From: Urechis unicinctus
Taxonomy: Eukaryota; Annelida; Polychaeta; Xenopneusta; Urechidae
Length of the DNA: 64,000 nt
Direction of reading: 5' to 3'
Assembly: GCA_034190875.2 (NCBI GenBank)
Contig: CM067356.1
Location: 68,729,970 to 68,793,969, forward strand
Each line of letters begins with the position of its first letter. Within the stretch, counting starts at the first letter, position 1. This document shows, piece by piece, positions 1 through 12,900 of this stretch. The translations under genes and the position numbers were made by a program. A model generated the notes under the pieces. The model made no database searches. It was not told the origin of the DNA and saw only the letters and a list, made by a program, of their open reading frames with translations.

Positions 1-140
1 TGTGCTTCCCGTGTAAGTGTTCTTGAGTGTAAACAATGTGTATATGTGTGCATGTCAGGTAAACAACGTGGATCTGTGTACTTATTCCAATATATCAGGT
101 TAAACAATGTGCATGGGTGTGCTTGTCAGATGAACAAGGT
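1..140. repeat. GTAAACAATGTG-type repeat at window start
   Basis: Degenerate units of the form tgtcaggtaaacaatgtg plus spacer. They are the inverse of the units near 16020-16290 and mark the outer edge of the minisatellite. Confidence 0.6.
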
Positions 141-2400
141 CTAAGGGTTGTTCGTCTGGCTGTGTGTAGTGGTTGTGTATATGGATGTGTGTTGTGTTTA
201 TACGTTTGGCTGTGTATAGTGGTTGTGTATGTGGATGTGTGTTGCAGTTGTTTGACTGACTGTGTGCAGTGGTTGTGTCTGTAGATGTGTGTTGTGGTTG
301 TTCGTCTGGCTGTGTGTGGTGGTTGTGTATGTGGATGTGTGTTGTGTTTGTTCGTCTGGCTGTGTGGGGGTGGTATGTATGTGGATGTGTGTTGTGTGTT
401 TATTCGTCTGGCTGTGTGTAGTGGTTGTGTATGTGGATGTGTGCTGCGGTTGTTTGACTGACTGTGTGCAGTGGTAGTGTATGTGGATGTGTGTTGTGTT
501 TGTTCATCTGGCTATGTGGGGTGGTTGTGTATGTGGATGTGTGTTGTGTGTTGTTCGTTCTGACTGTGTTTGTAGTGGTTGTGTATGTGGATGTGTGTTG
601 TGTTCATCTGTGTTTGGTTGTGTATGTGGATGTGTGTGTGTGTTTGTTCGTCTGGCTGTGTGTGGTGGTTGTGTATGTGGGATGTGTGTTGTGTGTGTTG
701 TTTTGTGTTTGTTCGTCTGGCTATGTGTGGTGGTGTGTATGTGGATGTGTGTTGTGGTTGTTCGTCTGTGGTGTGGTGGTTGTGTATGTGGATGTGTGTT
801 GTGTTGTTGTTCATCTGGCTGTGTGTGGTAGTGTATGTGGATGTGTGTATGTGTGTGGGGTGTGTGTATGTGGATGTGTGTTGTGGTTGTTCGTGGCTGT
901 GTGTAGTGGTTGTGTATGTGGATGTGTGTTGTGGTTGTTTGTCTGACTAGTGTGTGCAGTGGTAGTGTATGTGTGATGTGTGTTGTGTTTTGTATGTGGA
1001 TGTGTGTGTGTGTTTGTTCGTCATCTGGCTGTGTGTGGGGTGGTTGTGTATGTGGATGTGTGTGTGTGTGTGTGTGTGTTTGTTCTGACTATGTGGGTGG
1101 TTGTGTATGTGTGTGTATTGTGGGGTGGTTGTGTATGTGGATGTGTGTTGTGTTTGTTCTGTCTGGCTGTTTGTAGTGGTTGTGTATGTGGATGTGTGTT
1201 GTGTTTGTTCATCTGGCTATGTGGGGTGGTTGTGTATGTGGATGTGTGTTGTGGTTGTTCGACTTACTGTGTGTGGTGGTTGTGTATGTGGATGTGTGTT
1301 GTGTTTGTTCGTCTGGCTGTTTGTAGTGGTTGTGTATGTGGATGTTTGTTGTGGTCGTTCATCTGGCTATGTTTATAAATTGTGTGTCGGGCTGTGTGTA
1401 GTAGTTGTTTATCTGACTCTGCGTATTTGTTGTTGGTTTGGTTGTGTGCAGTTCGTCTGGTTGTGTGTAGTGATGGTTTGTGTGGCTGTTCGTAGCAGTT
1501 GTTCGTCTGGATATTTACAGTGGTGTTTTATCTGGTTGTGCGTTGCGGTTATTTGTATGACTGTATATATTTGTTGTTTACCTGGCCTAGCGTAGTTGTT
1601 GTTCTGCTTGCTGTGTGTATTGGTAGTTTATCTGACCGTTTATTGTGTTTGTTTGTCTGGCTGTGCATGTTGGTCGGTGGCATGGATGTGCATGTTGGTC
1701 GTTTGTCTGGCTGTGCATGTTGGTCGTTTGCCTGGCAGTGTATGGCGGTTGTTTGTCTGGCTGTGGGTAGTAGCTGTTCATCCTGCTGTGCGTATTAGTT
1801 GTTTATCAGTCTGTGTGTAGTTGCTTTTTATCTGGCCGTGTGAAGTGACTTTTTTATGACTGTGTGTAGTTGTTGATCATCCGGCTTTTTGTAATTGATG
1901 TTTGTATGGATGCGCCTAGTTATTGTCTTTCAGACAGTTTAGTGATTGGTTTATCTAACTGTACGAGTAACTGTTTGTCTGGCGTTGTGTAGTGGTTGTT
2001 TATCAGACTGTGTGATGTTTGTCTGGTTGTGTGTATGTTTTCTTGTTCGTCAAGCTGTGTGGGTGTTTTTTTAAGGCTGTGGGTGTGGTGTGTATTGACT
2101 GTGTGTAGTTGTTGTTCGTCGAGTTGTGCGTAGTGGCTGTTTGTAAGGCTGTGTGTATTGGTTGTTCGTCAAGTTGTGCGCAGTGGGTGTTTGTAAGGCT
2201 GCGTGCAGTGGTTGTTCGTCGAGCTGTGCTAGTGGTTGTTTGTAAGGCTGCCTGTAGTGGTTGTTTTATATGGCTGTGTGTAGTGGGTGTTCGTAAAGCT
2301 GTGCATAGTGGTTGTTCGTCTGGCTGTGTGTACTGGTTGTTCGTCGAGGTGTGTGTAGTGGTTGTTTGTAAGGCTGTGTGTAGTGGTTGTTCGTCTGTCA
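140..2400. repeat. GT-rich minisatellite, about 25-bp half units
   Basis: Arrays of gttgttcgtctggctgtgtg followed by tagtg, often alternating with gttgtgtatgtggatgtgtg. Units become more diverged to the right. The long frames here are simple-sequence artefacts rich in Val, Cys and Trp. Confidence 0.85.
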
Positions 2401-3143
2401 CACACCCTGTCACATGTGGATTACCCTGATACAACATTTAACTCATGTAGAAATGAGCTAGATCCGGAGTTTGACACACAGCTTAACCTGATATAAGCAC
2501 GCAGCCCACACCGACGCAAACACGCAGCTACTTCATACTAACTGGCAGTTTACCCTGATACATACTCATTTTTTCAAACACTCAATTACACATCATCATA
2601 CATATTGTTACAAACGCACGGATAACCTGTATACATGCAAACAATATAATGTGATTCAAATACATTGCTTACCATAATACCAATACATTATTCACTTTGA
2701 TATGATCTATGATAACACAAAATTTACAATGATACGGGCAAGTTTCTAAAGACTCTATGATTACGCAGCGCACGAAGCTATAGCTAGTTAATTAAAATAT
2801 TATATATCGATTTTAGAATAAACCGTCTCATGGTAAACACCTATTGTAATATTATAGCAATGCGTTACCGTTTAACAAGAATTTAACATCTCCTAAAGAA
2901 TGCGGGATTTAATCATTTGTCATGCTTCATCCGAAAAAAATCATCCTTTTTGTTTGATCTGAAATATATCGTATTTCTTGTTCAATCCGAGAGATACCAT
3001 ATTTGCTCTATAATCGGAGAAATATTATGTTTCTTTCTTAATTCGAGCAATATCATATTTGTAGCTACAATGCGTTCCCCATAATGTTGCCGCTGTCAAT
3101 CCCGGCTCATTGTTGGCCAGGTGTGGGCCTTGTGTTATTTCAG
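2401..3143. other. Non-coding flank, intron 1 copy
   Basis: Holds degenerate copies of a roughly 25-bp unit around gtttaccctgatacat (2480-2720), then AT-rich sequence. Inverse of 13030-13760. No coding feature seen. Confidence 0.5.
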
Positions 3144-4725
3144 TACTGGAGCGATGACATGTGCGGACGTGGGCAGAAGGCTATGCTTTCTAACGAGGCC
3201 AACCCCCAAACAAGTATGTTAAGCCGCCTTAATTTTACATTTATTTAAATTATCGCATCATTCTCGTCGCTATTTGGGGCTACACTGCTATGTGAGGTGT
3301 ATCAGAATCAGTCAGAATCTGTACGCCAGTACGTATGTACGTGTGAACCGGACGTAAGCTACCCAGCTCTGGTATAACGAAAATCCAATACTACGACCTG
3401 GCTACATTGGATTGCCAAAATGGCATTGACCCTATAACAATGAATGACCTCGTGTGTGGCCACTACACTGCCGTAATGTGTTCTTCCAACAGTTAAATAC
3501 TTTAGGTGTGTATATGTATATAAACACCGTATGCATTAGGTGTAGTTTTCATCAGAGACAACCATTACACACCCCTCACGTCTACGCATATAACATTGTT
3601 TATTTGGTGTTAGCAATACTTGACGAAGTCTGTTGATCACTGACAAACACTTGGTGTGTTTAAACTCAAAAATGTTTGGTTGATCAAGGTGTGGTTGAGT
3701 GGTTAATAGCAGCGCCATCTTAATGATATACCGCCAGACACGTGCAAGTAAGGGTGACGTCGCTGATGGGCTCATTTCCTTCCTTCGGCAGCCGCATTTA
3801 GGAAATGACGTCCCAGCTACAAGGTGAAGCTAATATTACTGCGCGTCAGAGCGTGTAACTGATATGTTCATGGCCTTATCTACATGTTCCCATTCAACCG
3901 ATCGAATCTTAGGTGGGAGTATATCCCATAACAGTAGCTTCTAGTGAGAGGAAATTTGTAGATCAATGTTATTTTCTGACAATGGTAGACTGTCTGGTCA
4001 TTTCTGAGAGAGGAAGATCTTGAATTTACGACAAATAATTGATAATGGTTCTTTTCTTTATTCATACCTTGAACATAATCACCAATATTTTGATCTAGGC
4101 AATTTTGCTTATTCAGTAGGAAGGAGATGTCATGAATTGATGTTAGTGTGAGACTATTCTCAGCCATCATGGACAGTAGCGAGTATGCATCATAGACCTG
4201 GTTCCTATCGGAACCAATTCCCATTGAATCCTTGAACACGGGCGTGGCAGCCACCATACGTTGTAACTTCCAATAGTTCACGTCAGCGATTTGTGACAGG
4301 TTGGTTAGATACTTTCTAGGGTTTACAGCAACAATACTCTGCACTTGATTGGCAGCTCTTCCATTTACTGACGATGCCAACCACTGTGACCTCAGCATGA
4401 CATGCGCCTACTATGGCGACCTATATGTTAACTCGATCCAACCACGTAACACCATCTTAGGGTAAATAAATAGATCTAATGTTTTACTATATGTGGTAGG
4501 AGCGACCCGAAAGCAGACCAACTGTTGGTGTGCCTACCACCAGTGCTACGTCCAGCATCGAATGGCGGATGCGATTCTGCAGATCTGCATCGTACCATGT
4601 GCCTGTTGGCTGCAGCAGCAGCCATCAGTGTCCGCGTTTTTACAAGCATGATGGATACTCTCCTCAGGCGCACAGTTCTCGTCATCACAACCAGGGTTAC
4701 GTCAACTAGGCAAGCGGTTTAAACG
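3144..4725 (+). pseudogene. Decayed inverted copy of the CAP-IPT gene
   Basis: Plus-strand remnants of the same gene. Exon 2 copy 3144-3213 has lost bases after TACTGGAGCGATGA. Exon 3 copy 3312-3472 has an early stop where the intact copy has TAC, then frameshifts. Exon 7 copy 4287-4461 has an internal deletion, a TAG and a one-base frameshift. The exon 11 copy (about 4600-4725) has a stop in the tail. Exons 4-6 are removed by a junction near 3590 (intact-copy sequence 11330-12486), and exons 8-10 by a junction near 4497. The exon 1 copy would lie left of the window. Non-functional. Confidence 0.7.
3880..4398 (-). other. Open frame antisense to the pseudogene, copy 1
   Basis: 172 codons without stop, starting over the exon 7 copy and running through the adjoining intron. 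Residues 38 to about 118 match the frame at 10593-10856 in the other arm (shared KLQRMVAATPV and LLSMMAENSLTLT). No family recognised. Differences between the two copies are both silent and replacing, so coding is not proven. It could be a remnant of an inserted element or a chance frame. Confidence 0.25.
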
Positions 4726-5532
4726 AGCAGCGGCGACATCACAGACACCACAGACATCAAACACACAACCATCTCTACTGATAACGCCATGATGCGTCGC
4801 TTAGTAACCGCTTTTTTTCCATTTCTATGATACTGCTTATATTAACTGCACGTCTATGCTTCTTTGAGCCTTATAGTTAACACTGCATTCAGAAGAGTTG
4901 CTGCCTTTGACCTTATATTTGGCCACCTAGATCTTTTCAAGGGACGGATCTAGTTGATTTGCATATGATATTGTGAGATATTTGGATTTTGTCACAAATA
5001 CTTTTGTATTGCGACCGGGATTTGGTCCATGCATTGGCCGGTATAGCTTACCAGGGGATTAACGACTACAACGGCCTGGCCGCAATTAATCACGATGCCT
5101 AATAACAGAATATTGAGGAACAAATTAACGTCATACTTCGTCAGTTTGAAATAATGCCAAAGATCTGGCTTTTTAGTAAAAGTTGGTCAAAAAACAATGA
5201 TGTTTACCCAACCGACGTATGCGCTATTGAAGGAGGTGGAGAACTTGTACATATCTTATAATTGGTACAATTACCATGCATAACATTTATTTAATTATTA
5301 ATAATCGAATTCAAAGGAACAGTTTTTCTTTAATTGTTTAAACGTAATTGCCATCAGTGATGTCATTGGTTGTTTCAATGCGACCAGTCTACATCGAATA
5401 AATCTGTCACCTAAGATGAATCATTCATTGAGAAATTTTGGCGAAGTCAAGAACGTTGCCTTGGCAGTGATCGTTTTGAAATGATATCAAAATGACGATC
5501 AAACAATCCGCAGTTATGTTACGTTTATCCGT

Positions 5533-7180
5533 CGTTTAAATGACTAGTATGTTTCCTCTTGTATACGTGTATATATACTGTGAAAAACAATCTTTAGTGA
5601 CACATGGTACTTGATAGAACCCAAACGCTTATAAGCCTTGTACGCCAACCATGTAGCCTCGGAGCAAGGATACAATAAGGCGGATAAGTGACCGAGTGAG
5701 TTAACACCCTTATCAGGGCTTAGACTTGGCGATGGATCCAATCAATGATTATTGAGAATGACCGTCTATCAATTACTTACAGCAGAATGTAATTGTTAAA
5801 ACTCTTTTCCGTCGACTTTTCCGCAGCTAATCTCGAATAGTTAAGTATACATTGATCAATACATCCTCTCTTGTCACTTGACCTTTGTTCCTTCCGTTCG
5901 TGTTTAAAGCCTCCTAGCGTGGCAAATCCCAGTGACAATCCAGCGTATGCAGTGTCACGCCTTATCTAATTTATCAGACAATGGTTGAAATACAAAATTT
6001 TTTGTATATATATAAACATGATCTATCGGGTAGTTTCGCTACAAGAATCGATATAGTGTGTTGCGTCTGTCCAATCCAATGGATTACATTGTTCGAGTGC
6101 GGCTTCAGCGCCCGTGACTCTGCGAACGTACACTGCAACGTTTACAGAGAAGAGGTCGATTTCAATGCGGATTTGAACCAGCAGTGGTAGCCTTTGGTGT
6201 AATTTTCAGCGGCTCCCAAACTACCCCAGGGTGATTTCCTTAAGTGACGTCATGATCAGTGATATTATCCCAGCTTATGATATTAGTGTCGAGAGCTTGT
6301 TGATGTAATTAAAGGTTAACGCATCTCAAGTGATTTTGGGATTGTTTCTCATTCAGTGGCACAGTGACTACATCCCTTGTACTCCCTTAAAACCATTTGC
6401 TAGATCGTTATGACGTTAATATTGACGGGCTCGTTTGTGGTTATGATACATCGGTAACAGACGTCGGTAGCGTTATGATAAAAATGCAGCAACCAATATT
6501 TGGTAACCGACTATTGCTCCCTTATATATGAGACACACGTACAAACATTTTCATTCAATCCCCCATGTTATTCACAGTAAATAACACAGGTATAAAAGAA
6601 GAAACATATTAGTCTTTTAGGCTAAAACAACATCGATAGTAAGTTAGAGTAGCAAATGTATTTACGGTAAACGCGAAAACCTCGTGTCACCGCCAGATAA
6701 ACGTCACAAAAATGCGAGTGTGGCTTTAGCGCCAGTGACTATGCGAACATACACTGTAGCGTACTCAGAGAAGAGGTCGATTTCAATGCCGACTTAAACC
6801 TGCAGCGGTTGCCTTTCGTGTCATTTTCAGGGGCTCTCAAACTACCCCAACAGGATTGCCTTAGGTGACGTCATGACCAGTAGTATTATCCCAGTAGCGT
6901 ATTTATGATATTGCTGTCCAAAGCTTGTTAACGAAGTTAAATTTTATGTACCTAAAATGGTTTTGGAATTGTTTCTCATTCAGTGACACAGTGAGTTTTT
7001 TGTAGCCGATTATTGTTCCCCGATTTATTATACACGCGTGCAAACATTTTAATTCAATCCACCATCTTATTTACAATAAATATACACGTATAAAGAAGAA
7101 AACATATTAGTCTTATAAGCTAAGACAACAACGACAGTTAAAATAGTGTGTGTATTTACGGTAAAAGCACCTTGTGCTAC
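5533..7180. other. Centre of the palindrome
   Basis: Spacer between the arms. It contains a direct tandem duplication, 6090-6711 and 6712-7205, sharing a conserved stretch around gaagaggtcgatttcaatgc and a run near tgtttctcattcagtg. A short frame with CGFSA and EEVDFNADLN is present in both copies but ends at different stops. No gene assigned. Confidence 0.5.
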
Positions 7181-8039
7181 TGCTGGATAAATGTAACATA
7201 AATGCGGATCAATTGATTGCCATTTTGATATCAATTCAAAAAGGTCACTACCAAGGCAACATTTTTGACGTCACTAAAATTTCTCAATGAATGATTCATC
7301 TTAGGTGACAGATTCATTCGATGCTGACTGATTGCATTTATGTAACCAGTGACATCACTTGGGGGAATTATGCTTAAATACTTAGAGAAAACAGTACCTG
7401 CGAAATCGATGATCGTTGATTCAATAAATGTTATGCATGGTAATTGTACCAATTATAACATATGTACAAATTCTCAACCCCCCTTTTAATAGCGCATGCG
7501 TCGGTTGGGTAAACACCATAGCTTTTAAGACCAACTGTTAATACAGTGCAAATTTTGGGCATTATTTCAACCTTACAATTTAAGACGTTAATTTGTTCTT
7601 CAATATTCTGTTATTAGGCATCGTGATTGATTGCGGCTAGGCCGTATTAGTCGTTGGTCCCCTGGTTATCTATACGCATCCAGTGCAATAATATTTGCGA
7701 TAAAAGGCTCTTCCTAATCCTCCCAATAGTATTTGCAAATTCACGAGATCCGTCAGTTAATACGGTCTAGGTGGCCAAATATAAGATTAAAGGCACCCAC
7801 TCTTCTGAGCACATTGTCAGCAATATAGCTTGAGGAAGCAAATACATGCAGCTAATACAAGCGGTATCATAGAAATGGAACGAAATCAGAATCGCAGATA
7901 TTAGAAAACAAAGGGTGCCTGTCTAATTTAACCGATATGGAGTGGTGCAAATGTCATCAATGATGCGGTTGCTAAGCGACGCGTCATGTGGGTATCAGTA
8001 GAGATGGTCGTGTCTGTGGTGTCTGTGGTGTCTATGATG

Positions 8040-8309
8040 TCACCGCTGCTCGTTTGGACCGCTTGCTTGGTTGACGTTACCCTGGTTGTGATGGGGAGAA
8101 CCGTGCTCCTGATGAAGGTCTCCACACCGCTTGCGAATAAAAGAATAACAGCAGGCACTTGCTATGATACAGAGGGCCATACTCCCAGCCGAAACAAATG
8201 GAAAAATAATAATATTCCAATCCCAATCGGTCAGAGCTGGACTGCTTGTAGTTGGGCTGCTGGCGTTGCAGAGGTAAGCGACAAAGAAGACCAGTTGACC
8301 TACGCGCAC
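8040..8309 (-). CDS. Exon 11: transmembrane helix and cytoplasmic tail
   Basis: Acceptor CCTGCAG|GTG; 89 codons and TGA. After the IPT end and a Ser/Thr/Pro stalk with sequon NAS comes a hydrophobic span from about residue 34 (IIIFPFVSAGSMALCIIASA), then the stop-transfer FIRKRC. The tail is His/Gln/Asn-rich and ends GPNEQR. No kinase or GAP domain follows, unlike MET or plexins. Confidence 0.75.
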   Translation of the reverse strand: MRVGQLVFFVAYLCNASSPTTSSPALTDWDWNIIIFPFVSAGSMALCIIASACCYSFIRKRCGDLHQEHGSPHHNQGNVNQASGPNEQR

Positions 8310-9785
8310 CTGCAGGAAAGAGGGACAATCGGACTAATCAAAATAGACCTCAAAAAGAAGTTCGCGTTGAAATATAAAATTTGACAGACAATTTAGGGGC
8401 TAATGTGAATTGTGGATAAATGTGTTTATTATTATATTGCATCTGAAAGATTTTGTCAGCATTTTCATTTAATTATTACTCTTTTTCTGCGTCTATATAA
8501 ATACAACAATGACTCGATCATAACTCTCTCTTGGTAATCAGGTAATGTAAACACAAAGTGTTTGATTATGTATATTTATCTAAACCAGGAAGACAGCCTT
8601 CAAAATCAACTAACTAACACCCAAATTCCGTCCATTTTCATATTTGATCCGTCATTCACGTCCGGCCAAAACTAAGCAACGGGGTTCAATAATTATTGTA
8701 AACATGGCGGGATATCAAGGAAATCCTTTTGCAAAAGTAATGAGGATCTTATCTGATTATTGATCTAAACTTTTACACCGAATGGCTCTTTGATTAAATG
8801 TTTCCATAAACCTCTGAGCAGTATGTTTCTGTCCGATCGATTTGGCAGTATCCATACATACAAAATTGAAATCTGGTATTACCACTACGCGCTGCGGTCC
8901 GTTGCGGTGTGGCAAATCTTGAATAAGTTCAGGGCGGCATCGGATGACGTTAGTAGTGATGGAACTAACCACACACACGCCGCGATGTCCTACGCTGATG
9001 TTGTAATCATTCTTACTGGCGCCCAAGTTCAACCACTCACCCTGCCACAATACAAAGTTACCACGATACAAACTCATAGTTCCCCGGATGCAAACACACA
9101 GTTTACCACGGTACAATACACATAGTTACCCTAATACAAACACACAGTCTAACCTAAATAGCTAACTCTGATAAAACCACACATTCAAGGATAGAATAGC
9201 ATATTTCTTAGGTGACAAGAGAACTGGGTTTTATTGCTGTTACCCATTTGCACATATCAAACGGGAGAATTATTTAAACCAATCATAATATCGACGACGC
9301 ATATGTCAGACTAGATAGAGCGCATACATGAATTGTGGTTAGGGATCGGTCTGCACACCCAGTCTCAAGGGGATCGAATGTATACACGTTTGGATCCTGG
9401 AAGACACAGACACTGCCACAGCTGCCTGGGTTGTCATATGACGGCGGAACAAAAGTGGCCCCGTCAAGTTCGACATTGATTTCGAACTCGAGCTGGTCCG
9501 TGTTAACCATGGCGTCCTCGGTCTGACGTTTGCGTCGACTGGTATTGTTTCTGGGTGGTGGTGTGATTTTAGGCGAGGTGCATTTGAATCCGCGACTATA
9601 TGATTCACATGGCCCCTTCACAAAATCAACAACAAAGGCGGTAAGTAATACGCAGGTAGATGAAGAATGAATCAGAGTCTATGTTAATGCTCCTCGAGTA
9701 TCAGGGGCCCGTAGCCACGAGGGGGGGGGGGGGTTCGAGGGGTTCGAACGAAACGCTCACTTTGACCAGAAAAGTCCGCCTCACT

Positions 9786-9822
<37 letters not shown>

Positions 9823-9877
9823 GGGTGTATGATATATATATATAGAGATAGAGATATATAGATATATATAGATATAT

Positions 9878-9922
<45 letters not shown>

Positions 9923-12900
9923 TCAAGATCTAGATATATCGATGGTGCCTTTAATTATGGTCCAATAGCCGCATCAGTATGAGCCAGGAGAAAGGTCCAC
10001 AGGGGGGTAAATCTGTACCCCCCCAGGAGAAAGGTCCCCCCCCCCCCCCCCCACTAGAAATTTGGCTACGGGCCTTACTTTACAGCTGTATCATGCCCAC
10101 AGGGGCCACCTGTCACACAAGTTGTACACGGACAAGTTATACCAGCATCTGTATATAACGCCGTCTATCTGCACTCACGCCTTTGAACACGGTGACTTCA
10201 TCGCCACTCGGTTTGTGGTTCGTCATTTTGATGACGATCTGAGCCTTCTCCACAGCGTCAAAGTTCCTGCCAGACACAGTCACCATCGTTCCTCCTCTGG
10301 AAAAATCCAAAAAACATGTTGGATAACAGTCACCATTCTTGTCGCTCCAAAAATGAGGCATAAGTCTACCAGTTAATTATCCGCATATAGTAAACCACAA
10401 GATCTATTTATTTACCCTAAAATGGTGCTTGCGTGGTTGGATCGAGTAATAGATGGGTCGTCATAGAAAGCGAAGGTCATGCCGAGGTCACAGTAGTTGG
10501 CGTGGTCAGTAAAGAGGAAGAGCTGCCAATCTAGTCCAGAGTAATGTTGCGGTATAGGTGGCGCTTGGAACTCTAGGTTGTAGCGATCCAACCTGTCACA
10601 AATCGCTGAAGTGAACTATCGGAAGTTACAGCGTATGGTGGCTGCCACGCCAGTGTTGAATGTTTCAATGGGAAATGGTTCTGATTGGAACCATGTCTAT
10701 GGTGCATATGCACTTCTGTCCATGATGGCTGAGAATAGTCTCACACTTACACCATTTAATGACATCCCTTTCTTACTGAATAAGCACAATTGTCTGGATA
10801 AAAATATTGGTGATCATGATCAAGGAAGAAATAACGAAAAGAACCATTATCAATAATTTGTAATACATTCAAGATCTTGCTTTCTATGAAATGACCAGAC
10901 AGTCTATCATTGTCGAAAAATATCGAAACAGTGATCTACTTATTTCAGCTCACGAGATGGTAGCTATCTGGGATACATTCCCACCTTATATTCGATCGAT
11001 GGAATCGGAACATGTAGATAAGGCCATGAACAAATCAGTTATGACGCGCAGTACCATTAGTTTCACCTTGTTGCTGTGACGGTCAGTTCCATGATGCTGC
11101 CAAGGATCTGCGTTTGGCGTAGCATGACCTTGTAACTGTCGGAAGTAAATAAAAAGAACACCGACGTAAGCTTCACTTGCACGTGTCTGACGGTAGATCC
11201 TTTAGATGGCGCTGCTGTCAACCACCGACTGTAAGCTAGATCAACAAAAAAGTATAATAACACCAAGTGTTTGTCGTTGATCAATAGACTTCATCAGATA
11301 TTGCTCACAACAAATAAACAATGTTATATTTATATCAGTTTTATAAACTACGCTTCAGTTTGACCCTTTGCTTCGACTGTATAACATAATGGGTCTTAAC
11401 CACACGCGAAGCATCCTACCTATATCAGATCTAAATGCCCGATTAGAAACCAAAATACTGACAAAATTGAGGTTTGTTTGACAATGCAACTGGTTTGCCT
11501 CCATTGTAGTATGGGGTTCAATAAGTGATAAACGAAGCACAGATGATAAACGTACCGGAACACTTGCTAGGAAGGTCGCCATTGCTCGATGAACATCGTG
11601 TACAGTTGTATCCTGAGACATAACAGCGGTAGCACATCCCTGTCACAACACACCAAGGCGTCGGAGTCACATTTCTTAACACACCCATAATGTCGCGTTC
11701 ACTCAGGCGGATTGTGCTAGTTACACCCCGCATCTCCGCCTTACGATCCCGCCCCTTAACTCACTAACCTAGTCCACCACCTTGCTCCAAACATCCCTAT
11801 CTTTCCATACGAAGAACCAATAGCCGTGTGTTGGAAATCGTTATGAACTTTATAACACTCATTTGTTAGAAAACTCACAATCACAAAGACCATTATCACA
11901 TTCATCGCGGGTACATCCACTGCATGCAGCGCCGCGGACAAAGGGAGGCTGGCCTCTGACATTTCCTCTAAACAAAAGAAAATAAGATAATATATCATCT
12001 AGCGATTTCTGAGAAGTCATTGATGGGTTATTCATCACCGACGGATAGTATAGCAGTAATCACTCAATCATCCCTCAATTCACCAACATCATACCAATAA
12101 TCAATGAATCGTCTCGTAATTAACCAACATCACACCAATAATCATTGAATCATCTTGTAATTCATTTAACCTTCCCCTTGGTGTCCCTCTAAAGGTAATT
12201 TTACAGCGTTATAACAGAAGTACGCATGAGACGAAGCAAGATGCTTAAGAACACGGATCGCATGGACATGAACTAAGTCTAAAAAAGGCTTCAATGCCAT
12301 TCGTCTGGTTGGGAAAAAAATGTGGTATTAAAACAACTTACGCTGGGCTGTAGTTACAGACGACGTAGTTTGCGTTGCTGACAACCTGCGGTCCTGTGAG
12401 TAAGGGACATTTGTAATAGCCACATCCCAGCTTTTGTGTCGTGGCCCAAACCATCTGTAACAACAACAGCACCAACAACGCAACATGCGTAGACGTGAGG
12501 GATGTGTAATGGTTGTCTCTGATGAAAACTACGGCTATTGCATACGGTTTTTATATACATATACAGACATACAGTATTTAACTGTAGGAAGAACGATTTA
12601 CCGCTGTGTAGTGACCACACACGATCTTACTCCCTGTTATAGGGTCAATGCCATCTTGGCAATTCAGTGTAGTTAGGTTGTAGTAATGGATTTCATCGTA
12701 CCAGCGCTGGGGAGCGTACGTCAGGTTGACAAGGATATGCGTACTGCCGTACAAATTCTGACTGATACTGACACACCACACAAAGCAGTAAAGCACCAAA
12801 TAGCAAACGAGAATGATGCGATAATTGAAATCAGTGTCAAATTCAAGCGGAGAAACATATTTATTCGAGGGAATCACCAAAAGCGACATGAAATGATGCG

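Larger units (their letters stand above)
1..5532. repeat. Left arm of a large inverted duplication
   Basis: Reverse complement matches 7181 to about 16160. Examples: 2430-2590 with 13540-13690, 3060-3215 with 12940-13095, 3340-3480 with 12570-12700, 3880-4460 with 10416-10990, 4640-4940 with 7740-8130, and 5240-5530 with 7181-7470. Roughly 80-90 percent identity by eye, with large deletions in this arm. Confidence 0.8.

Noticed and set aside
262..1820. Long Val/Cys/Trp-rich frames in the first 1.8 kb
   Set aside because: Translations of the GT-rich minisatellite in several frames; period and composition explain them fully.
1..2400. CRISPR-like array
   Set aside because: Unit lengths and spacers are not constant, and the organism is clearly eukaryotic.
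7986..8384. Plus-strand frame of 132 codons
   Set aside because: Antisense shadow of the transmembrane exon at 8040-8309.
8790..9125. Plus-strand frame over exon 10
   Set aside because: Antisense shadow of the IPT exon.
11518..11733. Extended minus frame starting upstream of exon 6
   Set aside because: Same frame as exon 6 but continues into the intron; the acceptor GTGACAG at 11640 gives the phase needed by exon 5.
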